Shown: piece after piece, positions 22,627 to 29,766 of the stretch
Layout: each line of letters starts with the position of its first letter
How positions within the stretch are numbered: position 1 is the stretch's first letter
Source: Aromatoleum bremense
GTDB taxonomy: Bacteria; Pseudomonadota; Gammaproteobacteria; Burkholderiales; Rhodocyclaceae
Length of the DNA: 64,000 bases
Assembly: GCF_017894365.1 (NCBI RefSeq)
Contig: NZ_CP059467.1
Location: 1,240,001 to 1,304,000 of the forward strand
Reading direction: 5' to 3'
Position numbers and translations under genes: made by a program
The notes under the pieces: model-generated
What the model saw: the letters and a program-made list of their open reading frames with translations, nothing else
Databases searched by the model: none
What the model was told of the DNA's origin: nothing

Positions 22627-23835
22627 ATGACGCCCGCCGACACCCTGCGCTTCGCGACGCGCGCGGCCACCGGCTACCCGCTGCGCACCGCGCTGATGAT
22701 CCTCGCGATGTCGATCGGCGTCGCCGCGGTCGTGGTGCTGACGGCGCTCGGCGACGGCGCGCGCCGTTACGTCGTCAACGAGTTTTCCGCGCTCGGCAGC
22801 AACCTCATCATCGTGTTGCCCGGGCGTTCGGAAACTGGCGGCGTCGGCCTCGGCAGCCTGTTCACGAGCACGCCGCGCGATCTCACGGTGCGCGACGCGG
22901 CGGCGCTGCTGCGCGCGCCCGACGTGCAGCGCATCACCCCGCTGACACTCGGCAATTCCGAAATCGCGTACGGCGGACGGCTGCGCGAAGTGCTCGTGCT
23001 CGGCACCAGCGCGGACTACCTCGGTATCCGCGGCTACCGCATGGCGCTGGGGCGCTTCCTGCCGCGCGAGGATCTCGAACGCGCGTCGTCCGTCGCGGTG
23101 CTCGGCGCGACGCTGCGCGACGAGCTCTTCGGCATCGAGCCCGCGGTCGGCCGCATGATCCGCGTCGGCGACCGGCGGCTGCGGGTCATCGGCGTGCTGG
23201 AGAAGTCCGGCCAAGGGCTGGGCATGAACACCGACGAGCTGGTCGTCGTGCCGGTCGCGACGGCGCAGGCGATGTTCAACACCAACACCCTGTTCCGCGT
23301 GATGGTCGAAGCCCGCAGCCGCGACGCGCTCGCCTCGGCCCAGCGTCAGGTCGAAGACATCATGCGTACGCGCCGCGACGGCGAACTCGACATCACCGTG
23401 ATCACGCAGGATGCGGTGCTCGGCACCTTCGACCGCATCCTCGGCGCGCTGACGTTCGCGGTCGCCGGTATCGCCGCGATCAGCCTGGCGGTCGCCGGTA
23501 TCCTCGTGATGAACGTGATGCTGGTCGCGGTCACGCAGCGCACCGCGGAGATCGGCCTGCTGAAGGCGCTCGGCGCGACCGGTCGCAATATCCGGCTTGC
23601 TTTTCTCGCCGAAGCGGCGCTGCTGTCACTCGCCGGTGCGCTCGCCGGCCTCGCGCTCGGGCACCTCGGCGCGTGGGGGCTGCGGCTCGCGTTCCCGGTG
23701 CTGCCGGCCTGGCCGCCGGACTGGGCCGTGTATGCCGGGCTCGGCACGGCAATCGTGACCGGCGTCCTGTTCGGCGTGATGCCGGCGCGCCGCGCCGCGC
23801 GCCTCGACCCGGTGCAGGCGCTGGCGAAGCGATGA
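22627..23835 (+). CDS. ABC transporter permease, MacB_PCD/FtsX type (first)
   Basis: A 402-residue permease with one N-terminal membrane helix (about 18-38, TALMILAMSIGVAAVVVLTA), a large periplasmic MacB_PCD domain (about 45-245), and three C-terminal helices of the FtsX type (about 275-395). The end ARRAARLDPVQALAKR is the usual cytosolic tail of the family. It starts directly after the ATPase stop. It resembles the next gene but is not identical (for example GLGSLFTSTPRDLTVRDAAA against GLPSTTRELTLDDAAAIAR), so the transporter probably works as a heterodimer. Confidence 0.9.
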   Translation: MTPADTLRFATRAATGYPLRTALMILAMSIGVAAVVVLTALGDGARRYVVNEFSALGSNLIIVLPGRSETGGVGLGSLFTSTPRDLTVRDAAALLRAPDVQRITPLTLGNSEIAYGGRLREVLVLGTSADYLGIRGYRMALGRFLPREDLERASSVAVLGATLRDELFGIEPAVGRMIRVGDRRLRVIGVLEKSGQGLGMNTDELVVVPVATAQAMFNTNTLFRVMVEARSRDALASAQRQVEDIMRTRRDGELDITVITQDAVLGTFDRILGALTFAVAGIAAISLAVAGILVMNVMLVAVTQRTAEIGLLKALGATGRNIRLAFLAEAALLSLAGALAGLALGHLGAWGLRLAFPVLPAWPPDWAVYAGLGTAIVTGVLFGVMPARRAARLDPVQALAKR

Positions 23836-25031
23836 GCCTCGCCGACTTCCTCCAGCTCGCGCTGCGCTCGCTCGTCGCCCACCGGCTGCGCAGCTTCCTG
23901 ACGCTGCTCGGCATCGGCGTCGGCATCGCCGCGGTGATCCTGCTGACCTCGATCGGCGAAGGCCTGCACCAGTTCGTGCTCAAGGAATTCACGCAGTTCG
24001 GCACCAACATCATCCAGGTCACGCCGGGCCGGCAGGGCGCGCGCGGTGGCCCGCCCGGGCTGCCGAGCACGACGCGCGAGCTCACGCTCGACGACGCCGC
24101 CGCGATCGCGCGCCTGCCGCTCGTCACCGGCATGACGCCGATCGTGTACGGCAACTCGGAGGTATCCGCGGCCGGGCGGGTGCGGCGCACCAGCATCTAC
24201 GGCGTCGGCGCCGAGATGGACCAGCTCTTCTCGATGCGGGTCGGCATCGGCCGCTTCCTGCCGCCGGACGATCCGACCGGCGCGCGCGCCTTCGTCGTGC
24301 TCGGCGCGAAGCTCAAGCGCGAGCTGTTCGGCAATGCGAACGCGCTCGGCGAACGGCTGCGCATCGGCGGCGAGCGCTACCGCGTCATCGGCGTCATGGC
24401 GGAGAAAGGCCAGTTCCTCGGCGTCGATCTCGACGACACCGCCTACATTCCGACGGCGCGCGCGCTCGCACTGTACAACCGCGAAGGGCTGATGGAGATC
24501 AACGTCACCTACGCGGAGACGACGCCGGCTGCGGCCGTGGCGGAGGCGATCCGCACGCTGCTGGCCGCGCGCCACGGCCAGGACGACGTAACGCTGACGA
24601 CGCAGGAAGACATGCTCGCGCGGCTGTCGAACATCCTCGGCATTCTCACTGCAGCGGTCGGCGCGCTCGGCGGCATCTCGCTCGCCGTCGGCGGTGTCGG
24701 CATCGTCACGATCATGACGATCGCGGTCACCGAGCGCACGAACGAGATCGGCCTGCTCGTCGCGCTCGGCGCGCGGCGCGCGACGATACTCGGCCTCTTC
24801 CTCGGCGAAGCGGTCGCGCTGGCCGCGATCGGCGGCGCGCTCGGCCTCCTCGCCGGAGCCGGGCTCGCGCAGCTCGTCGGGCTGCTCGTACCGGCGCTGC
24901 CAGTGCGCACACCGTGGCATTTCGTCGTCGTCGCCGAAGTGCTCGCGATCGCCATCGGCCTGCTCGCCGGCGTGCTGCCGGCGCGCAAGGCAGCGCGGCT
25001 CGATCCGGTCGAAGCGCTGCGGGCCGAATAG
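23832..25031 (+). CDS. ABC transporter permease, MacB_PCD/FtsX type (second)
   Basis: A 399-residue permease starting MSLADFLQLALRSLVAHRLR, with the start codon overlapping the stop of the first permease (ATGA). Layout matches its partner: one N-terminal helix with LLGIGVGIAAVILLTS, a periplasmic MacB_PCD domain, then three helices including VGGVGIVTIMTIAVTERTNE, and the tail ARKAARLDPVEALRAE. The two permeases plus the separate ATPase give the same domain set as a MacB dimer, but with two different transmembrane subunits. Last gene of the operon. Confidence 0.9.
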   Translation: MSLADFLQLALRSLVAHRLRSFLTLLGIGVGIAAVILLTSIGEGLHQFVLKEFTQFGTNIIQVTPGRQGARGGPPGLPSTTRELTLDDAAAIARLPLVTGMTPIVYGNSEVSAAGRVRRTSIYGVGAEMDQLFSMRVGIGRFLPPDDPTGARAFVVLGAKLKRELFGNANALGERLRIGGERYRVIGVMAEKGQFLGVDLDDTAYIPTARALALYNREGLMEINVTYAETTPAAAVAEAIRTLLAARHGQDDVTLTTQEDMLARLSNILGILTAAVGALGGISLAVGGVGIVTIMTIAVTERTNEIGLLVALGARRATILGLFLGEAVALAAIGGALGLLAGAGLAQLVGLLVPALPVRTPWHFVVVAEVLAIAIGLLAGVLPARKAARLDPVEALRAE

Positions 25032-25138
25032 AAACAGCGCAACGGCTGAAGCGCAGGCGAAGCGCTTGTCCCCGGCAGTTTCATTGCGGCAGATCAAACG
25101 TCTGCGATCAGCCGCAGCGACCGCCTGCCACGACGGCT

Positions 25139-25162
25139 AGAGTGAATCGACGGATTCACTCT
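25139..25162. promoter_or_regulatory. Perfect inverted repeat ahead of a small Cys-rich gene
   Basis: AGAGTGAATC, loop GACG, GATTCACTCT: a perfect 10-base stem with a four-base loop. It lies 108 bases after the ABC permease and 28 bases before the next start codon. It could be a protein-binding site or the operon terminator; it has little T tract, so the role is open. Confidence 0.5.
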
Positions 25163-25189
25163 TCGCGCAACTGCAACATGGAGGTTGTC

Positions 25190-25459
25190 ATGTGTTTCTT
25201 CGACTCGCCGGTCGGCCGCTGCGAGGCCGTCCGGGAACTGGTGCTGCTGGACGAGACCCAGCAGGAATGTGCGTGCGAGCACAGTTGCCCGCCCGGCTTC
25301 GACTGCCCACTGAAAGGCATCTTCACCGAACAATCCGGCGTCACCGATCCGGCAAGCCTGCCCTGCCGGCGGGCGCCGCCGCCCCGCGGCCCGAAAGTCC
25401 GCAGCACCCGGCTCGGCGACGAGGCGCAGCCGCGTTCAGAAGCGTTCGTCTTCTCGTAA
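25190..25459 (+). CDS. Small cysteine-rich protein of unknown function
   Basis: An 89-residue product beginning [20 protein letters not shown]. It has seven cysteines at 2, 11, 27, 29, 33, 39 and 59, with the cluster C-A-C-E-H-S-C then C-P-L, which looks like a metal or iron-sulfur site; this is inference. The C-terminal 30 residues are basic and low in structure. No signal peptide or membrane segment is seen. A GGAGG ribosome site lies five bases before the ATG at 25190, which decides this start over one four codons earlier. Its last 24 bases overlap the convergent pseudouridine synthase. I do not recognise the family, so no function is given. Confidence 0.7.
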   Translation: MCFFDSPVGRCEAVRELVLLDETQQECACEHSCPPGFDCPLKGIFTEQSGVTDPASLPCRRAPPPRGPKVRSTRLGDEAQPRSEAFVFS

Positions 25460-26665
25460 AAAACGCCACTGCCCGAGCGGCAGGTCGCCGAGCTTGACGC
25501 GCCCGATGCGCACGCGCTTGAGGCCGACGACCTTCAGTCCGACCAGTTCGCACATCCGCCGGATCTGGCGCTTGCGGCCTTCGCGCAGCACGAAGCGAAG
25601 CTGATCCTCGTTGAGCCACTCGACCTTCGCCGGACGCAGCGTCCGGCCGTCGAGTTCGAGACCGTGATTGAGCAGCGCGAGGCCGCGTTCGTCCAGTCTG
25701 CCTTCGACTCGCACCAGGTATTCCTTCTCGACCTTCGAATCGTCGCCGATCAGCTGGCGCGCGATCCGTCCGTCCTGCGTCAGCACCAAGAGGCCGGTCG
25801 AGTCGATGTCGAGCCGCCCCGCAGGCGCGATCCCTTTCAGGTGCGAGGGATGGAAGCGCTGCGCATCGGCGCGGTCGAACTGGTTGTCCGGCCCGATCAG
25901 CGACACCGCCGGCTCGAAGCCCGGCTCGGGCTGGCCGGACACGTAGCCGACCGGCTTGTGCAGCAGGATCGTGACCTGCTCCATCTGACGGCGCTTCGCC
26001 TGCGCGGCGAGCGTAATCTCGGCGTTCGGGTCGATGCGGATGCCCAGCTCGCTGACCCGCTGCCCGTCGACGAACACCCAGCCACGCTCGATGATCTCGT
26101 CGGCCTCGCGACGCGAACACAGGCCGCGTTCGGACATGATTTTCGACAGCCGCACGCCTTCCGGCGCGTCGGTCTGCGCCGGCGAGGGAACGGACGGCGC
26201 GACGGGCCGGGGACGTACGGCGTCGGGAGCCCGTGACTGCGGGCGGTCCGAAGCGCGCCCGGCAGCGGGAGCATTCGCGGTCCTGCGAGCGGGAGCATCA
26301 TTCGTGGTCCTGCGAGCGGGACCTTTACCGGTCGCGGAACGGGGAGGGTGAGGGGGATTCTTGCGCGGCCCCCCGGGCTTGCGATCGGAGTCTTTCGATG
26401 GGGCAGCCTGGCGCTCGGGAGGCTTTCCCGTGCCACGGCGATCGGCCGATGGCAGGAAGCGCGTGCGCAACCCGGATTTTCTCGCGGGCACGTCGTCGCC
26501 TGCGGCCACCGCATCGGAGGCCGCAGGCGGCTTGACGCCGAGGGTCATGCGGCGGGTGCCGGTTGCGGCCTCGTCGCGGGCGACGCTGCGGGAAGGCTTC
26601 GTTGTCGTGTCGTCCGTCTCGGCGGCGGGCCGGCCGGTATCTCCGGCGGTGGGGGAGCGTTTCAT
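25436..26665 (-). CDS. 23S rRNA pseudouridine synthase, RsuA/RluB/RluF family
   Basis: A 409-residue enzyme that isomerises uridine to pseudouridine in rRNA. An S4 RNA-binding domain begins near residue 171 ([20 protein letters not shown]), followed by the catalytic domain with [11 protein letters not shown]; the catalytic aspartate is about residue 286. The end block [20 protein letters not shown] with GDLPLGQW resembles RluF most. The first 170 residues are a proline-, arginine- and alanine-rich tail with no predicted fold, which E. coli RluF lacks. The ATG at 26665 is used; a TTG four codons upstream is in frame. It lies 47 bases after mnhG on the same strand and overlaps the tail of the small gene on the other strand. 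Confidence 0.88.
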   Translation of the reverse strand: MKRSPTAGDTGRPAAETDDTTTKPSRSVARDEAATGTRRMTLGVKPPAASDAVAAGDDVPARKSGLRTRFLPSADRRGTGKPPERQAAPSKDSDRKPGGPRKNPPHPPRSATGKGPARRTTNDAPARRTANAPAAGRASDRPQSRAPDAVRPRPVAPSVPSPAQTDAPEGVRLSKIMSERGLCSRREADEIIERGWVFVDGQRVSELGIRIDPNAEITLAAQAKRRQMEQVTILLHKPVGYVSGQPEPGFEPAVSLIGPDNQFDRADAQRFHPSHLKGIAPAGRLDIDSTGLLVLTQDGRIARQLIGDDSKVEKEYLVRVEGRLDERGLALLNHGLELDGRTLRPAKVEWLNEDQLRFVLREGRKRQIRRMCELVGLKVVGLKRVRIGRVKLGDLPLGQWRFLREDERF

Positions 26666-26712
26666 GGAAACCTGCAATCAGAAAAAGTCGGCCGCGCGGG
26701 GCCGGTGCCGAA

Positions 26713-27120
26713 TCATACGCGCGGCGGCGGCTGCGGTCTGTCTTCCCGCGGCGATTCTTCGCCGGGTTCGTCGAACACGGTCCAGTCGCGCCCATTGCAC
26801 GCCGGGGGAAAGTTCCGCTCGCGCTCCCCGTGGAGGTGGAGGTAGGCCTTCGCGAGGAAGTGCGCGCTGATCGGTGCGGTCAGAAAAAGGAATAGCGCGA
26901 TGAGCAGTTCGTGCGCCGACACTTCGCCGTTGCGCACGATGACATGGATCATCGATGCGAGCAGCACGCCGCCGACACCGGCTGTCGTCGCCTTGGTCGG
27001 GGCATGCAGGCGGGTCATCAGGCCGGGCAGCTTGACGAGGCCGATCGAGCCCACCAGCGTGAAGCCGCTGCCGGCGACGATCAGCAGCGATACGATCAGT
27101 TCGCCCAGGGTTTCCATCAT
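26713..27120 (-). CDS. mnhG: Multisubunit Na+/H+ (or K+/H+) antiporter subunit G
   Basis: A 135-residue MnhG/PhaG protein with three membrane helices in the first 95 residues (ELIVSLLIVAGSGFTLVGSI, then RLHAPTKATTAGVGGVLLAS, and ELLIALFLFLTAPISAHFLA), the standard subunit pattern, and a soluble proline- and glutamate-rich tail of about 35 residues. The ATG at 27120 overlaps the stop of mnhF (ATGA). Last structural gene of the antiporter operon. Confidence 0.9.
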   Translation of the reverse strand: MMETLGELIVSLLIVAGSGFTLVGSIGLVKLPGLMTRLHAPTKATTAGVGGVLLASMIHVIVRNGEVSAHELLIALFLFLTAPISAHFLAKAYLHLHGERERNFPPACNGRDWTVFDEPGEESPREDRPQPPPRV

Positions 27121-27386
27121 TCGATGACGTCGCCGCGCAGCAGGAAACGGCAGTACGCGATCGTCGAGATGACGCCGAACATCGCGAACAGCAGCGCAGC
27201 CTCGAAGTAGGTGCTCGTCGTCTGGCGGATCCCGTACAGGATGATCAGCGCGATCAGGTTCGTGACGATCGTGTCCGCTGCGAGCAGGCGATCGACAACC
27301 GTCGGGCCCGTCGCGAGCCGCCACAGGTTCAGCAGCAGCGCGATCGAGATCGCGGCGAAACCGAATGCGAGCGCGTATCCGATCAT
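27117..27386 (-). CDS. mnhF: Multisubunit antiporter subunit F
   Basis: An 89-residue three-helix protein with the MnhF/PhaF signature GPTVVDRLLAADTIVTNLIA (residues 27-46). It starts inside the mnhE stop (ATGA) and ends inside the mnhG start. Subunit F is needed for assembly of the complex. Confidence 0.92.
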   Translation of the reverse strand: MIGYALAFGFAAISIALLLNLWRLATGPTVVDRLLAADTIVTNLIALIILYGIRQTTSTYFEAALLFAMFGVISTIAYCRFLLRGDVIE

Positions 27387-27898
27387 TCGAATATCTCCTT
27401 CAGCGGCACCTCGTAGCGTTCCTTCAGGACCCGCACCATCGCATCCGGATCCGGCGCATCGAGGCAATGCACAAGCAGGCTGCGGCGGTCGGCGGAGAGA
27501 TCGCAGCTCACCGTTCCGGGCGTCAGCGTGATCGTGCCGGCAAAAACCGCGATCGCTTCCGGCCATTCCAGATCGAGAGGCACGACGATCCAGCACGGTT
27601 TGAGACGCGCGGCCGGGCGGAACAGGATCAATCGCGCGACGGCCACGTTGGCGACGAGGATATCGCGGAACACCCCGAGCAGATACGCGAAAACCTTGCC
27701 GCAGGCGCGCATATGCGGGCGCTGCGGCCAGAAGCTGCGGGTCGCGTGCGCAATGACGACGCCGAGCACCAGCCCGGCGAGCAGGCCGCCGACGGTGAAG
27801 CGGTTCTGCAGCAGCAGCCACAGCACCGCGAGCAGCAGCGCGAGGCGCGGATGCGGCAGCCAACCGGCAGGCGGGCGGCGGGAATGGTCGCCGGTCAT
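27383..27898 (-). CDS. mnhE: Multisubunit antiporter subunit E
   Basis: A 171-residue protein with two or three hydrophobic segments near the N-terminus (LALLLAVLWLLLQNRFTVGG and LLAGLVLGVVIAHA) and the conserved C-terminal soluble part (FAGTITLTPGTVSCDLSADR, SLLVHCLDA). This is the MnhE/PhaE fold. It overlaps mnhD by four bases (ATGA). Confidence 0.92.
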   Translation of the reverse strand: MTGDHSRRPPAGWLPHPRLALLLAVLWLLLQNRFTVGGLLAGLVLGVVIAHATRSFWPQRPHMRACGKVFAYLLGVFRDILVANVAVARLILFRPAARLKPCWIVVPLDLEWPEAIAVFAGTITLTPGTVSCDLSADRRSLLVHCLDAPDPDAMVRVLKERYEVPLKEIFE

Positions 27899-29418
27899 TC
27901 GTTACCTCCCTCGGCCCCGAGAACCGCATCGATGTAGCCGGCCGGGGCGAACAGCTGTGCGGCGGTCGCATCGAGGTAACGTGTGACCGGGCCGGCAAAC
28001 ACCGCCATCGCGGCATTGACGGCGAGCAACAGTCCGGCTGCCGCGATCGTCAGCGCCGGGCGCGTCAGCTGCCGCGCGTCGAGCCGGCCGGGAAACGACG
28101 CACTCTTCCAGAACAGCGAGCTGCCGCCACGCGCGAAGCCGACGATCGCCAGCAGCGACGTCGACAGTATCAGGCTCCAGATCCAGTTCCGGTTGAAGGC
28201 GTCGCGCGCGGCGTCGAGAATCAGCAGCTTGCCGATGAAACCGGACATCGGCGGCAGCCCCGCCATCGCGATCGCCCCGAGCAGGAACAGCGCGCCGACG
28301 AGACCCGACTGCGCGAACGCCGGCGCCGCGGCGAGGGCGTCGCCGTGGCCCGGGCGGCGCTCCGCGACAAGATCGGCGACGAGGAACAGCGCGCCGGCGG
28401 CAAGGGTCGAGTGCAGCAGGTAGTACAGCGCCGCGGACAAGGCTGGCGGTGTGAACAGCGCGACCGCGATCAGCAGCGTGCCCATCGAACCGAGCACCGC
28501 AAAGCTGACCATCGCAGCGAGCCGGCGGGCAGCGAACATACCGAACATGCCGAGCAGCAGCGTCAGCATCGCCGCCGGCATCAGCCATGGCGCCGCAAGC
28601 CACGCCGCGTCGCCCGCCCCTTCGCCGAACGCGAGCGTGAACAGGCGGATGATCGCGTAGGCACCGACCTTGGTCAGGACCGCAAACAGCGCCGCGACCG
28701 GTGCCGGGGCATTCGCATATGTACCCGGCAGCCAGAAGTGCAGCGGCACCAGCGCTCCCTTGACGGCGAAGACCAGCAGCAGCAGCAGCGCCCCGCTGCG
28801 CAGCAGGGCCTGGTCGGCCGCCGCGACGCCGGGCACCTTGACGGCGAGATCGGCCATGTTCAGCGTGCCGGTGACGGCATACAGCAGTCCGACGGCGAAC
28901 AGGAACAGCGCCGACGCTGCAAGATTGACGACGACGTACTGGACGCCGGCGGCCACCCGCCGCGCGCCGCCGCCGTGCACCATCAGGCCGTAGGATGCGA
29001 TCAGCAGCACTTCGAAGAACACGAAGAGGTTGAAGAAATCGCCGGTCAGGAAGGCGCCGTTCAGCCCCATCAGCTGGAACTGGAGCAGTGCGTGGAAATG
29101 CCTGCCGCGCGTATCCCAGCCATTCACCGCGTACAGCAGCACCGCGAGGGCGAGCACCGCAGTGAGCAGCAGCATCAGTGCCGACAGGCGGTCGAGTACC
29201 AGCACGATGCCGAACGGCGCCGGCCAGCCGCCGAGGGCGTAGGTGCGGATGCTGCCGTCGCTCGCCAACCCCAGGAGCGCGATGGCGAGCAGCAACAGCG
29301 CGACCGCCGAGGCGATCGAAGCCGTCCGCGCCAGCGCGATGTCGCGACGCATCGTCAGCGCGATCACCGCCGCGATGACGGCCGGCAGCACGATCGGCAG
29401 GATGACTTCGTGCGTCAT
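27895..29418 (-). CDS. mnhD: Multisubunit antiporter subunit D
   Basis: A 507-residue, roughly 14-helix proton-pumping subunit related to NuoM/NuoN of complex I. The conserved stretches are FNLFVFFEVLLIASYGLMVH (with the key glutamate), KGALVPLHFWLPGTYANAPA (lysine and histidine of the proton path), and GLPPMSGFIGKLLIL. The start MTHEVILPIVLP at 29418 overlaps the mnhC stop (ATGA). The complex exchanges internal Na+ or K+ for protons. Confidence 0.94.
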   Translation of the reverse strand: MTHEVILPIVLPAVIAAVIALTMRRDIALARTASIASAVALLLLAIALLGLASDGSIRTYALGGWPAPFGIVLVLDRLSALMLLLTAVLALAVLLYAVNGWDTRGRHFHALLQFQLMGLNGAFLTGDFFNLFVFFEVLLIASYGLMVHGGGARRVAAGVQYVVVNLAASALFLFAVGLLYAVTGTLNMADLAVKVPGVAAADQALLRSGALLLLLVFAVKGALVPLHFWLPGTYANAPAPVAALFAVLTKVGAYAIIRLFTLAFGEGAGDAAWLAAPWLMPAAMLTLLLGMFGMFAARRLAAMVSFAVLGSMGTLLIAVALFTPPALSAALYYLLHSTLAAGALFLVADLVAERRPGHGDALAAAPAFAQSGLVGALFLLGAIAMAGLPPMSGFIGKLLILDAARDAFNRNWIWSLILSTSLLAIVGFARGGSSLFWKSASFPGRLDARQLTRPALTIAAAGLLLAVNAAMAVFAGPVTRYLDATAAQLFAPAGYIDAVLGAEGGNE

Positions 29419-29765
29419 CAACTGCACCCTCCGTCGCCATTCCCGCCCGGCTCGTCGTCGACGCGGTCGCTGCCGCTTTCGACATAGGCGCGTGCCGCCA
29501 TGACGACCACCACCGCGGTCATGCCGAACGAGATGACGATCGCGGTCAGCACCAGCGCCTGCGGCAGCGGGTCGGTGTAATCGCCGCCCGCGCGGATCAC
29601 CGGCGGCAGGTCGACAGCGAGGCGGCCGGCGGCGAAGAGAAACACGTTGACCGCGTACGACAGCAACGCGAGCCCGAGCACGACCGGGAAGCTGCGAGCG
29701 CGCAGCAGCAGATAAACGCCTGCCGCGGTGAGCATGCCGACTGCGGTTGCGACGAGGAATTCCAT
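29418..29765 (-). CDS. mnhC: Multisubunit antiporter subunit C
   Basis: A 115-residue, three-helix protein homologous to NuoK. It shows FLVATAVGMLTAAGVYLLL, then LGLALLSYAVNVFLFAAG and PLPQALVLTAIVISFGMTAV, the usual MnhC/PhaC segments. It starts one base after the stop of the large A/B subunit gene and overlaps mnhD. Confidence 0.94.
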   Translation of the reverse strand: MEFLVATAVGMLTAAGVYLLLRARSFPVVLGLALLSYAVNVFLFAAGRLAVDLPPVIRAGGDYTDPLPQALVLTAIVISFGMTAVVVVMAARAYVESGSDRVDDEPGGNGDGGCS

Positions 29766-29766
29766 C

